A stretch of DNA of 64,000 bases from Streptococcus cuniculi (lineage in GTDB: Bacteria; Bacillota; Bacilli; Lactobacillales; Streptococcaceae). The notes beneath the pieces were generated by a model that did no database searches, was not told the origin of the DNA, and saw only the letters and a list, made by a program, of their open reading frames with translations. Shown piece by piece: positions 1-8,071 of this stretch. Position numbers and translations under genes: made by a program. Where the stretch lies: the NCBI RefSeq assembly GCF_004570575.1, contig NZ_SPPD01000002.1, positions 124,001 through 188,000 of the forward strand. Direction: 5' to 3'. Numbering within the stretch: position 1 is the first letter of the stretch; the number at the start of each line of letters is the position of its first letter.

Positions 1-582
1 CTGATACGGAGCGTGCGAAGGCTGATGCGGCCTATACGATTCAACAAGAAATCCAGCGTAAAGAAATTGAACGTGAAACTGCTGAGGCAAACATTGTGAA
101 GCAAGAAAAAGAGGCTGAGGTTAAAACACGTGAGGTTGAAGTGCGTAAGCAACAGCTCGCTGCTGACATTAAAGCACAAGCCGAGGCCGACCGTTTAGAG
201 CGTCAAGCTAAAATTGTACGAAACTCAAAAAGAGGCTGACGCCCGCAAAGCTCAGGTAGAGGCGGAAAAATTTGCACAACTCCAAGAAGCTGAGGCTAAA
301 GGGCTACTCCAAAAAGCTGAAGCCATGAAACAAATGCAAGATGCGGCCATTACAGAAATGGTTGTTAATGTCTTACCAGAAATTGCGAAGAATGTAGCTG
401 CTCCGCTTACAAATGTTGATTCCATTACCATGTACAGTGAGGGAAATTCGGCCAAAATGGTAGGTGATGTCATGAACACCATGAGTCAAGTGACTGAAGG
501 AATGGGAATCGACATAAAAGAGTTGATTACAGCAACTTTAACTGGACGTGCAATCGCTGAAAACACAGAGGAACAGGCATAA
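1..582 (+). pseudogene. flotillin-like protein, 3' part, frameshifted
   Basis: The visible part is a long charged coiled coil rich in Glu-Ala repeats (AEAEKF-type, QEAEAKGLLQKAEAMKQM), typical of the C-terminal half of flotillin/SPFH membrane-scaffold proteins (YuaG/FloT). The N-terminal SPFH domain lies outside the window. Reading starts in the frame beginning at base 3 and runs to about base 215. One extra base, best placed at G216, then shifts the frame: the upstream frame stops at TGA about 25 bases later, while homologous sequence (YETQKEADARKAQ) continues in the frame of base 217 to TAA at 580-582. Removing one base would restore an AKIYETQKEAD reading. This is a recent frameshift or a sequencing error. 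Family assignment rests on coiled-coil composition and general resemblance, so it is fairly but not fully sure. Confidence 0.7.
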
Positions 583-636
583 TAGTTCAACAGTCTCAAA
601 CAACAATATTTATAGCAATTTTATTTCACGCATTGC

Positions 637-657
637 AGTATTTAGTTCCTAAATACT
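637..657. other. short perfect hairpin in the floT-xerS gap
   Basis: AGTATTTAG and CTAAATACT pair perfectly around a 3-base loop (TTC). There is no T-run, so it is unlikely to be an intrinsic terminator. The rest of the 583-1010 gap holds a terminator, a second inverted repeat, the dif site and the xerS promoter, listed separately. I see no gene in it. Confidence 0.4.
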
Positions 658-769
658 AGGATAAGGAAAATCTGTAGAAGAACACTTCAAAACAACAAAG
701 ATAGATTTTTTCTAGAGACATCCAAAATTCAATACATTTTTAAATCATGGATGAATGCACTATCACTAT

Positions 770-806
770 AAAAGACGATTTTCATTTTTGAAAGTCGTCT
801 TTTATT
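770..806 (+). terminator. intrinsic terminator after the flotillin-like gene
   Basis: A 14-bp stem (AAAAGACGATTTTC with GAAAGTCGTCTTTT, one G-T pair) closes a 6-base loop and runs into TTTTATTAT. It lies about 190 bases after the flotillin stop and ends rightward transcription before the dif/xerS region. Confidence 0.75.
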
Positions 807-874
807 ATATATTGGTTGTAAATTGGTAGATAGTTCCTCAAAACTCACAGACCAGTTCTATATTTTATGTCTGC

Positions 875-910
875 TCTAGATAGCATTTAGGGACGTGAAT
901 GCTATCTAGA
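875..910. repeat. perfect 13-bp inverted repeat next to dif
   Basis: TCTAGATAGCATT and AATGCTATCTAGA pair perfectly across a 10-base spacer, ending 17 bases before the dif-like site. It is followed by ATTATATT rather than a real T-run. It could be a weak terminator, a protein-binding site or the scar of an element that used dif. Nothing in the sequence decides between these. Confidence 0.5.
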
Positions 911-927
911 ATTATATTACACCTAAC

Positions 928-958
928 ATCTTTCCGAAAAACTATAATTTTCTTGAAA
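928..958 (+). other. dif: dif_SL-type chromosome dimer resolution site
   Basis: A 31-bp imperfect inverted repeat with arms ATCTTTCCGAAAA and TTTTCTTGAAA around a central CTATAA-containing spacer. Both the sequence and the position, just upstream of xerS, match what is known of the atypical dif_SL site of streptococci and lactococci, which is cut by the single recombinase XerS rather than XerC/XerD. The strand bias of the window flips at this point, which fits a terminus location. The match to the published consensus is from memory. Confidence 0.85.
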
Positions 959-981
959 TATATCTATCCTTGTGCTATAAT
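953..981 (+). promoter_or_regulatory. xerS promoter overlapping the dif right arm
   Basis: TTGAAA at 953-958, a 17-bp spacer, then an extended -10 (TGCTATAAT, hexamer 976-981). The -35 hexamer consists of the last six bases of the dif_SL right arm, so XerS bound at dif should compete with RNA polymerase. The RBS GGAG lies at 1001-1004. Confidence 0.75.
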
Positions 982-1010
982 GATAGATAAGAAAAGATTT
1001 GGAGAAAGTC

Positions 1011-2081
1011 ATGCGACGTGAATTATTATTAGAAAAAATTGAGCAACTAAAGGCGGTCATGCCCTGGTATGTGCTCGACTACTACCAGTCAAAGCTCGCT
1101 GTACCGTACAGTTTTACTACCCTATACGAATATTTGAAAGAATATCGGCGATTTTTTGAATGGCTAATCGATGCTGATTTGGTGTCTGTATCCCACATTT
1201 CGGAGATTTCCTTGGATACTCTGGAGCATTTGACCAAGAAAGACATGGAGTCGTTTATCTTGTATCTGCGCGAAAGACCCTTACTGAATGCCAATACCAC
1301 TCAAAACGGGGTTTCGCAGACAACCATCAATCGGACCTTGTCCGCCCTATCAAGTCTGTACAAATATTTGACCGAGGAGGTCGAAAATGAGCAAGGCGAG
1401 CCTTATTTTTACCGCAATGTCATGAAAAAGGTATCGACCAAGAAGAAAAAGGAAACTCTTGCTGCGCGGGCTGAAAACATCAAGCAAAAGCTCTTTTTGG
1501 GTGATGAAACCATGGAGTTTTTGGACTATGTGGACAGTCAGTATCAGGTCAAGTTATCTAAACGTGCCCTCTCCTCTTTCCAGAAAAATAAGGAACGGGA
1601 TTTGGCGATTTTGGCACTTCTGCTGGCTTCGGGTGTGCGGCTTTCAGAGGCAGTTAATCTCAATCTAGCTGATGTCAATTTAAAAATGATGGTCATCGAA
1701 GTGACACGAAAAGGGGGCAAACGAGATTCTGTCAATGTGGCGGGCTTTGCCAAGCCCTATTTGGAGAACTACCTTGCCATTCGTCAGCAACGCTATAAGG
1801 CTGAAAAGTCCGACATCGCTTTCTTCTTATCAGAATACCGTGGTCTGCCCAATCGCATGGATGCATCTAGCATCGAAAAAATGGTCGCTAAATATTCGGC
1901 AGACTTCAAGATTCGTGTGACACCGCATAAACTGCGCCATACGCTCGCAACGCGTCTCTATGATGCGACCAAGTCTCAAGTCTTGGTGAGCCATCAGCTA
2001 GGCCATGCCAATACTCAAGTAACAGACCTCTATACCCATATCGTCAATGATGAGCAGAAAAACGCCTTGGATAAGCTCTAG
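1011..2081 (+). CDS. xerS: tyrosine recombinase XerS
   Basis: XerS resolves chromosome dimers at dif_SL in the cytoplasm together with the FtsK translocase. The protein is 356 residues, the normal length for streptococcal XerS. The N-terminal SAM-like DNA-binding domain covers about residues 20-130 and the catalytic domain about 170-350. The catalytic set is visible: R210 (GVRLSE), K234 (TRKGGK), H306 and R309 (HKLRH), H332 (LGH) and the nucleophile Y341 (DLYTHI). An upstream in-frame TTG at 999 was rejected because it precedes the GGAG ribosome binding site; ATG 1011 follows that site at a suitable distance. Its target site is immediately upstream and overlaps its promoter. It converges on the phosphohexomutase gene across a shared terminator. 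Confidence 0.95.
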   Translation: MRRELLLEKIEQLKAVMPWYVLDYYQSKLAVPYSFTTLYEYLKEYRRFFEWLIDADLVSVSHISEISLDTLEHLTKKDMESFILYLRERPLLNANTTQNGVSQTTINRTLSALSSLYKYLTEEVENEQGEPYFYRNVMKKVSTKKKKETLAARAENIKQKLFLGDETMEFLDYVDSQYQVKLSKRALSSFQKNKERDLAILALLLASGVRLSEAVNLNLADVNLKMMVIEVTRKGGKRDSVNVAGFAKPYLENYLAIRQQRYKAEKSDIAFFLSEYRGLPNRMDASSIEKMVAKYSADFKIRVTPHKLRHTLATRLYDATKSQVLVSHQLGHANTQVTDLYTHIVNDEQKNALDKL

Positions 2082-2097
2082 AAATCATCATATGGGA

Positions 2098-2131
2098 AAA
2101 AGTTTACATAATCTATTTTATGTAAACTTTT
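2098..2131. terminator. bidirectional terminator between xerS and the phosphohexomutase
   Basis: AAAGTTTACATAA pairs with TTATGTAAACTTT across a 6-base loop, with A-run and T-run on either side, so it serves both converging genes. The core palindrome GTTTACATAA/TTATGTAAAC recurs at 3731-3754 and, as TTTACATAA/TTATGTAAA, at 3878-3901. Confidence 0.8.
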
Positions 2132-2135
2132 ATCT

Positions 2136-3647
2136 CTATTCTCCAATAATTTCTTTCATTTTAGCTTGATTGACCTGAGGATAGGCAGCACAAAAAGCAG
2201 ACAAGCGTTTGAGGATTGGAAGAATGTAGCCCGGCTGATCATTTTCCACTTGGAGGACCAAAAGTGGCTCATGCAGGCTCATTCGCAATAAGAACCAGCC
2301 GTCTCCATACGGATCCGTTACATCAAAGCGCACTCCTTCTTCGTTTTCAGGATTAAACTGGAAGCCCTCAATCGACTGCGCTTGTAAATCGGCAATCACC
2401 TGTTCGCCCAGAGCTCGGTAGTCTTCTGCTTCTAGCTTGAAGCGGACTTCTTGTGTCTCTACAGGTTGTTTCAACTGCGCAATCAAATCATCCAGACTAG
2501 TGCCCTCTGCTTGCAAGCGTGGCAATAACATCAGAATTTTTGCTGCTGCATAGGTTCCGTCATCCAGGAAGTAATTTTCCTTGAAAGCAGCATGTCCAGA
2601 AGTTTCAATCGCCAACTGGCAATCAACGCCTGCTGCATTGGTCTCAATCGCCTTATTAATCACATTGCGATAGCCTGAAATATAGCGAATTTGCTTGCCA
2701 CCCAACTCTTCAATAAAGCGTTTTAAATGCTCGGAAGTGGGTGAATTGGTCACAATGCTCGTTCCAGGGTGTTCTTGCAGAATGATTTGACTTAGAACAG
2801 CAATCAGATTGTTCCGGTTTAATATTTCACCAGACTTAGTCACCAAGGCAGCGCGGTCGACATCGGTGTCAAAGATAATCCCTAAATCTGCCGCATTTTC
2901 TAGGACTGCCTTCTGAATGCTGGCCATAGCTTCTTTATTATCTGGATTTGGAATATGATTTGGGAATGTGCCATCTGGATCTAGGAATTGTGAGCCCGTT
3001 GTATCAGCACCCAAAACCTGTAACACCTTGTCCGCAAAGAAGCCACCTGCTCCATTTCCCGCATCTACAATGATGTGGAGACCCTGTAATGGCGCTTCTG
3101 ATCCTTGGTTGGCCTGACGAATTTTCCCGACCAAATCTGCCGCATAAGGGGTCAGTAGGTCCGCTGTTCTAACATTTCCGCCCGACTGTGTAGCCATTTC
3201 TTGGTCATGCTCAAGGATGAAGGCGATATCTTCATGCTCTGCACCGCCTTTTTGGCTAAAAATTTTAATTCCATTGAAATAATAAGGCAAGTGGCTCGCA
3301 GTCACCATGACACCCGCATGACAGGCAAATTCCGCATATTGGGTACTCATAAAAAGTGCTGGAGTGGTGGCCAGACCAAAGTCGATTACCTGTACGCCTA
3401 AGCGGACAGCTTCTTCTGTAAAAGCAGCTACCAGACTAGGACCACTCAAACGGCTATCGCGCCCGATACCGATGGTCAACTTGCCTGACTGATGGAGCTG
3501 AACCAATGCTTCGTCTTGACAAAGCCAATGAACCAATCCGCGGACAATTTTTGTGACAGCTTCCGGTGTGAGATTCACCGCCAGCTCGTCTGTTGCAATC
3601 GCAATCCCACGAATATCTGAACCATTTTGCAAAACATGATGTGCCAT
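2136..3647 (-). CDS. phosphohexomutase (phosphomannomutase/phosphoglucomutase family)
   Basis: Moves a phosphate between C1 and C6 of a hexose phosphate through a phosphoserine intermediate. The protein is 503 residues with the four usual domains. The active serine is S118 in TASHLPYYFNG, the metal-binding loop is DTDVDR at 260-265, the sugar-specificity loop is ETSGH at 348-352, and the phosphate-binding loop is LRMSLHEP near residue 440. A strong AGGAGG precedes ATG 3647. The substrate (mannose, glucose or another hexose phosphate) cannot be told from sequence. The upstream gap to 3963 holds palindromic repeats and no gene, so it is probably a single-gene unit. Confidence 0.85.
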   Translation of the reverse strand: MAHHVLQNGSDIRGIAIATDELAVNLTPEAVTKIVRGLVHWLCQDEALVQLHQSGKLTIGIGRDSRLSGPSLVAAFTEEAVRLGVQVIDFGLATTPALFMSTQYAEFACHAGVMVTASHLPYYFNGIKIFSQKGGAEHEDIAFILEHDQEMATQSGGNVRTADLLTPYAADLVGKIRQANQGSEAPLQGLHIIVDAGNGAGGFFADKVLQVLGADTTGSQFLDPDGTFPNHIPNPDNKEAMASIQKAVLENAADLGIIFDTDVDRAALVTKSGEILNRNNLIAVLSQIILQEHPGTSIVTNSPTSEHLKRFIEELGGKQIRYISGYRNVINKAIETNAAGVDCQLAIETSGHAAFKENYFLDDGTYAAAKILMLLPRLQAEGTSLDDLIAQLKQPVETQEVRFKLEAEDYRALGEQVIADLQAQSIEGFQFNPENEEGVRFDVTDPYGDGWFLLRMSLHEPLLVLQVENDQPGYILPILKRLSAFCAAYPQVNQAKMKEIIGE

Positions 3648-3730
3648 AACTTCCTCCTTTATCTATTTCCTAGTATATCATCTTTTAAAACGTTTTCAAG
3701 TATTATCTAAAAATCGCTGTAAAAAATAAA

Positions 3731-3903
3731 GTTTACATAATTTGTTATGTAAACCTGTATTAGAAAAAAGTATCTGATGAGGCTCGCTCTGCTCGCAAAA
3801 ATCGAAAAAATAAAATGTTACGCTAGCAGAGCTTTTGAACCTGTTTAAATAAATCTTAGGTTGGGCTATGTTTTTAATTTACATAATATATATTATGTAA
3901 ATT
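3731..3903. repeat. two TTTACATAA/TTATGTAAA palindromes in the 3648-3962 gap
   Basis: GTTTACATAA-4-TTATGTAAAC lies at 3731-3754. A perfect 28-bp palindrome at 3876-3903 carries the same arms (TTTACATAA, TTATGTAAA) around an AT-rich centre. The same arms form the stem of the xerS terminator at 2102-2127. They could be operators for one regulator or copies of a small palindromic repeat. The rest of this gap shows no gene. Confidence 0.55.
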
Positions 3904-3962
3904 TTGATAATCTATTCTCATCGTCGTGCTTGGAGGAGCTGGTGCCAACTGGCATTTTTTCT

Positions 3963-4904
3963 CTACTTCTCTTGCCAAATTCGAACCTGCGTTCCTTGGT
4001 CAATTTGGCTTGTAATCTGAATCATCAGTCCTAATTGTGTCAGGACACGCTTAGTTAGGTAGAGGCCAAAGCCGCTAGCTTTCTGGTGTTCACGACCGTT
4101 GTAACCCGTAAAACCTTCTTCAAACAAGCGTGGAATATCCTCTGGCAAAATCCCAATTCCCTGATCGGAAATCGTGCCCCCATTGTCCAGATGAATGGTT
4201 ACGGTACCGCCATTAGGACTATATTTAATCGCATTGTCGATGACTTGTGAAAGAGCAAAGGACAGCCATTTGCGGTCGCTTTTTATCTGCCAAGTTCCCA
4301 CCACTTCAACCGTCATTTCCTTTTGGAGGAATTGACGGCGGTATTTTTTGACCAATGCGATGATGACGTCCTTGACATCTACTTTTTCAAAGCGGAAATC
4401 GCTGGCTTGATTGGACAACTTCATATAATTTAAGAGATTGGCCATATAGTTGTCCAGACGGAGTAACTGATGATTGACATCGGTCTGATTAAGCTGATTG
4501 GTCTGGCTCATGAGAGAGAGAGCCGCCAAGGGAACCTTCATTTGGTGGGACCACATTTTGACGAGTGCCTGCCACTCATTTTCCCGCGACTTGTAGGCAA
4601 GAATCTCTTGCTTGGCCACTGCTTTTTCTTGCGCTAATAATTGGAGATAGGCAAGGTCAGACGGGAGGTGGAATGCATCCAAGATTTCTTCATACAGGGC
4701 TTCTTCCAGCATGACTTGCTTGCGCTGAAATCTAAAAAAGAGCCAAACCGTCCAAATGGCAAGGAGACTGCCGGTAAAAAAGAGGCTTTGGAGGATAAAA
4801 TCAAAAGGCAGGTGATAGAGGGCAAACATGCCTAAAAAGCCAATCCCCATAAGGAGATAGAGCAGGTACCAGCCTGCGTATTCTTTCATAAATTTTGCAA
4901 TCAT
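3963..4904 (-). CDS. BceS-like intramembrane-sensing histidine kinase
   Basis: A 313-residue kinase with two transmembrane helices at about residues 12-30 and 36-57, separated by almost no extracellular loop. This layout marks the BceS family, which senses antimicrobial peptides through a partner ABC transporter. The H-box is SHQMKVPLAAL with H120, the N-box DNAIKYS, followed by DQGIGI and GFGLYL ATP-lid motifs. Its start ATG overlaps the regulator's TGA (ATGA), so the two are translationally coupled. Partner permease and ATPase genes lie just upstream. The peptide recognised is not visible from sequence. Confidence 0.88.
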   Translation of the reverse strand: MIAKFMKEYAGWYLLYLLMGIGFLGMFALYHLPFDFILQSLFFTGSLLAIWTVWLFFRFQRKQVMLEEALYEEILDAFHLPSDLAYLQLLAQEKAVAKQEILAYKSRENEWQALVKMWSHQMKVPLAALSLMSQTNQLNQTDVNHQLLRLDNYMANLLNYMKLSNQASDFRFEKVDVKDVIIALVKKYRRQFLQKEMTVEVVGTWQIKSDRKWLSFALSQVIDNAIKYSPNGGTVTIHLDNGGTISDQGIGILPEDIPRLFEEGFTGYNGREHQKASGFGLYLTKRVLTQLGLMIQITSQIDQGTQVRIWQEK

Positions 4905-5566
4905 TGGACGACATACCCCACTCCACGAATGGTATGAATGCGGTCAAATCCTAGCTCACTGACTTTTTTTCGCAGACGAGTCATGTTGACATTCAAGGTG
5001 TTTTGGTCAATAAATTCCTCATTTTCCCATAGCTGTTCTAGGAGCTTTTCCTTAGTCACGACTTGGCCTTGGCTCTGCATGAGGGTGGTCAAAATCTTGG
5101 TTTCCGTAGGTGATAGCTGAATCTGATTATCTCCATGGCTCAACCGCCCATCGACACTTAATTGATAGTCATCAAGGACGAGCTGGGTTGTCAGGGTGAA
5201 TTGCTGGATACGGCGTAAAAAGGCCGCGATTTTGGCATCTAAGAGGGCTAGCGAAAACGGTTTTGAAATGAAATCATCTCCGCCCATATTCATCGCCATA
5301 ACGGCGTTCATCTCATCATCGCTACTGGAGATAAAGAGAATCGGCATGGTCATGGTCTTGCGAATCTCTGTCGTCCAGTAAAAGCCATTAAAATAGGGCA
5401 GGCTAATATCCATGAGCACAACATCGGGTTGCCATTCTGCTACTTCCTGACTGACGGCGCGAAAATTGCGCACGCTTTTCACTTGGTATTGCTGACTGAG
5501 ATGCGTTGTCAATAATTGCACAATCGTCTCATCATCTTCTACGATGTAAATTTTTTCTTTTTTCAT
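4901..5566 (-). CDS. BceR-like OmpR-family response regulator
   Basis: A 221-residue regulator with receiver domain at about 1-120 (acidic pocket E10-D11-D12, phosphorylation site D53 in LMDISLP, Lys in SKPFS) and a C-terminal winged helix at about 130-220. It should be phosphorylated by the adjacent kinase and activate the bceAB-like operon, whose promoter carries a matching operator at 9078-9091. The RBS AAGG precedes ATG 5566. A terminator-like hairpin lies only about 16 bases upstream of its start (5583-5607). Confidence 0.9.
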   Translation of the reverse strand: MKKEKIYIVEDDETIVQLLTTHLSQQYQVKSVRNFRAVSQEVAEWQPDVVLMDISLPYFNGFYWTTEIRKTMTMPILFISSSDDEMNAVMAMNMGGDDFISKPFSLALLDAKIAAFLRRIQQFTLTTQLVLDDYQLSVDGRLSHGDNQIQLSPTETKILTTLMQSQGQVVTKEKLLEQLWENEEFIDQNTLNVNMTRLRKKVSELGFDRIHTIRGVGYVVQ

Positions 5567-5582
5567 ATCCTTATTGTATCAA

Positions 5583-5607
5583 AAAAGTGGCTCTATAAAC
5601 CACTTTT
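5583..5607 (-). terminator. terminator-like hairpin in the bceR leader
   Basis: AAAAGTGG pairs with CCACTTTT, and on the minus strand the stem runs into a T-run, ending about 16 bases before the bceR start codon. It could be an attenuator that limits read-through from bceAB into bceRS, or simply the end of an upstream transcript. Confidence 0.6.
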
Positions 5608-5675
5608 AGAATGTGTAGTTAGTAGTAATTCAATAGTACAAGCATACTGCAACTAGACTTTATGACGAATTTAGA

Positions 5676-5701
5676 AGAAAGCCCAGCATTTTTGCTAGGC
5701 T
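5676..5701 (-). terminator. probable terminator downstream of bceAB
   Basis: On the minus strand AGCCTAGCA pairs with TGCTGGGCT (one mismatch) and is followed by TTCTTC. It is about 400 bases past the permease stop, in a gap (5567-6097) that holds repeats but no recognisable gene. Confidence 0.45.
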
Positions 5702-5910
5702 TGTAGTTTCTTAACTGCGATTACTTCGTTGAGTGACTGGGAGAAGAGCGGAAAGCATGTTAGTTATAGCGGAGACTTCCTTAGGGATTAGGCTGAAAAC
5801 CTCCACTGGAGCTTTTCACTCGTCGTATTTCCTATTTTTGCCGCAGCCGTTGCGAACTTTGTTCGCTTTACGGATACGGATACTCTTGAGTGCGCTTTAA
5901 GTTTTTAACG

Positions 5911-5937
5911 CACCAAAGATACACTGTATCTTTGGTG
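5911..5937. repeat. 27-bp near-perfect palindrome
   Basis: CACCAAAGATACA and TGTATCTTTGGTG are perfect 13-base arms around a single central C. No T-run follows. It lies inside the otherwise gene-free 5567-6097 stretch between bceB and bceR. Confidence 0.5.
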
Positions 5938-5985
5938 TATAGACAATGGAAACTTGTGTAGCAAGTTAATTATCGTGTATCTTAT

Positions 5986-6092
5986 AATTGAACTCGAGCT
6001 AAAAGCTCGGAAAAAAGATAAATCCTCCTAGAAGCCTATGCTTCTTCGTCGTATTTCCTATTTTTCTATCGCTTTTTACACGCTCTCGTATC
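5986..6092. repeat. dispersed palindromic repeat, copy A
   Basis: About 100 bp beginning CGAGCTAAAAGCTCGG and ending CTATCGCTTTTTACACGCTC. A clearly related copy lies at 15442-15541. Both have rough terminal inverted repeats (GAGC plus an A-run against a T-run plus GCTC) and an internal TTCTTCGTCGT-like hairpin. A partial match (CGTCGTATTTCCTATTTTT) also occurs at about 5821-5839. This looks like a small non-coding mobile repeat. Confidence 0.6.
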
Positions 6093-6097
6093 TTGGA

Positions 6098-8068
6098 TTA
6101 CCGTTCTATAATGCGGTAGTAGGTTCTGCTGGTCCATTTGTAAATGATGAAATAGATGAGGCAGACACTTGCAATGGTAATCCCACTCACGGTGTAAATC
6201 ATGGCATGTGAAGTCACTCCAAACATGAGTAGCATTTGCTTGAGCATGATAAGAGACACGATAAAGTGGAGAATGGCCATGGCAAGCGGCATAAAGAAGA
6301 CGAGTAAGATTTGAGAATTGATGGTCTTTTTGACGGCCGTCTGGCTCATGCCCACCTCTTGGAGAATCTTATAGGATTTCTTGTCTTCATGCCCTTCGGA
6401 ATACTGCTTGTAGTAAATAATCAAGGCAGCACCGAGCAAGAAACTGATCCCGAGTAAGAAGCCTGTAAAAAGGAAGCCACCAACGAAGCCTAATATCGCA
6501 TTTTTGAAATCGTCTTTTTGGACGACAAGCCCCAGACTTCTACTTCCATCTTCTGTCATGAAATTTCCATCATTTGCACCGACTAGTGCTTGGTATTCGT
6601 CCTTGCTAAGATTGGTTTGAACTTGATAGTTCATGAACCGGTCAGGATTGTCAGGTTGACTTTCTTTGAACAGTTGTAGAACCTCTTCTAGCACTTGATC
6701 GTTGCTGACGATGAGAAGGAAGGGGTTATAGGTATTTAACCTATCAGGGACTCGAATCTTCTGTTTCACCTCTACTGCTTCAAATGTCTGATCAGTTAGG
6801 TAAATAGTTTCGACCTTGTTTTTTTGTTCTGGCTGGTAAAATATCATTTGCTGCTCTGTCAATTCCGGGATATCATTGCCCAATTTCTTAACATCTTCCT
6901 GGGTCATGACAACGAGACCTGCAAAAGCATTGACAGAAGGGGTGTTGAGTCTTTCCTTGGTCAACTCAAGCGTTTTCCCTCCGTCATAATAAATCACATC
7001 TGATAAAGCTAGGTAAGACCTGCTATCGTTCGCCTTTTCAGGATAGGTATCAAGTACCGTTTTTTGAAAAGCCGCTGCTCCTTCTTGACGATTCTTCACA
7101 TAGTAGGTAATGGTCGTTTCTTTTGGAAAAAGAGTATCGAGGGTACTCGTCATATTGGTGTAAAGCGATGTCGTAGTCGCAATGGTGACAAAGGCCATAA
7201 CGGCAAGGAGGGTGATATTGGCAAGACCTGTCGCGTGTTGCTTCATGCGAAAAATCATCTGCGAGGTTGAGATAAAATGTTCAGGTGTGTAGAAATACTT
7301 CTTCTGCTTGCGCTTGGTTTTTAAATACCAGGTCATAAAGCTGATGTAAAAGAGATAGGTTCCCACGATGACAAACAGCACCGCAATAAAGAAGCGATAG
7401 AGAACCACGATTGCGCTAATTTTACTGGATGAAAGGGAAAGATAATAACCGATTCCAAGGCAAAGCACACCCAAGATGGCTAGGAGCATGTTGCCTTTCG
7501 GTTCTTTTTCTCCCTCTTCCTTACTTCTAAACAAGATGAGTGGAGAAGAAAATCCAACCTTGCGAATGGCTAGTAATTCCAAGAGGAAAAAGATGCCTGC
7601 AAAAATCAAGGTATTGAAGAAAAAGGCGACAAATGAGATTTCAAAGTGCAGATTGGTTCCTTGAACTAGATTGACAAATATCAAGTACATCAGGTTGGAA
7701 AATGCTGCACTCAAGATGCTTCCGAGAATGACAACTAGGCCAAACACCATCATCAATTCCAGCGTTGCAATGAGGGCTAATTTCTTTTTGTTCATGCCTA
7801 GCATATTGTAGAGTCCGAATTCTCTTCCACGTTGCGTCATCAAGAAATTAAAACTGTAGATTTCTATGATGACAGAAAAAATCGTTAAGACCACACTACC
7901 CAAGCCGAGCGCCAAAGTCCCTGTTCCCATGGTTTTGGCCACCGGACTGAGAATAAGGAGCAAGGTCGAGCAGTTGAGGACAAAGAGAACCAAGCTCGCT
8001 AGGATAAAAGGCGCAAAGGTTGGGAGGGATTTTCGGATATTGCCATAGGCTAATTTGAGATAGAACAT
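6098..8068 (-). CDS. BceB-like ABC transporter permease
   Basis: A 656-residue membrane protein with one helix near the N-terminus, a group of helices to about residue 300, a large extracellular domain at about 310-530, and a final group of helices. This is the ten-helix FtsX/BceB layout. BceB-type permeases bind antimicrobial peptides or their lipid II-cycle complexes, free the target and pass the signal to BceS. The RBS AGGAGGTG is embedded in the last codons of the ATPase gene, three bases upstream, so the two are coupled. A gap of about 530 bp with repeats separates it from bceRS. Confidence 0.88.
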   Translation of the reverse strand: MFYLKLAYGNIRKSLPTFAPFILASLVLFVLNCSTLLLILSPVAKTMGTGTLALGLGSVVLTIFSVIIEIYSFNFLMTQRGREFGLYNMLGMNKKKLALIATLELMMVFGLVVILGSILSAAFSNLMYLIFVNLVQGTNLHFEISFVAFFFNTLIFAGIFFLLELLAIRKVGFSSPLILFRSKEEGEKEPKGNMLLAILGVLCLGIGYYLSLSSSKISAIVVLYRFFIAVLFVIVGTYLFYISFMTWYLKTKRKQKKYFYTPEHFISTSQMIFRMKQHATGLANITLLAVMAFVTIATTTSLYTNMTSTLDTLFPKETTITYYVKNRQEGAAAFQKTVLDTYPEKANDSRSYLALSDVIYYDGGKTLELTKERLNTPSVNAFAGLVVMTQEDVKKLGNDIPELTEQQMIFYQPEQKNKVETIYLTDQTFEAVEVKQKIRVPDRLNTYNPFLLIVSNDQVLEEVLQLFKESQPDNPDRFMNYQVQTNLSKDEYQALVGANDGNFMTEDGSRSLGLVVQKDDFKNAILGFVGGFLFTGFLLGISFLLGAALIIYYKQYSEGHEDKKSYKILQEVGMSQTAVKKTINSQILLVFFMPLAMAILHFIVSLIMLKQMLLMFGVTSHAMIYTVSGITIASVCLIYFIIYKWTSRTYYRIIER

Positions 8069-8071
8069 GGA

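Noticed and set aside
252..482. Minus-strand ORFs and other reading frames inside real genes (many across the window)
   Set aside because: They overlap strong genes, lack an RBS and show no family features; they are frame shadows.
999..1010. Upstream in-frame TTG start for xerS at 999
   Set aside because: It lies upstream of the GGAG ribosome binding site; ATG 1011 fits the family N-terminus and length.
2102..3903. Palindrome copies as a CRISPR array
   Set aside because: Three copies, irregular spacing, no spacers of fixed size and no cas genes.
3937..3960. TGCCAACTGGCA followed by TTTTTT as a plus-strand terminator
   Set aside because: The loop is only two bases long and no plus-strand gene ends there; it may be chance.
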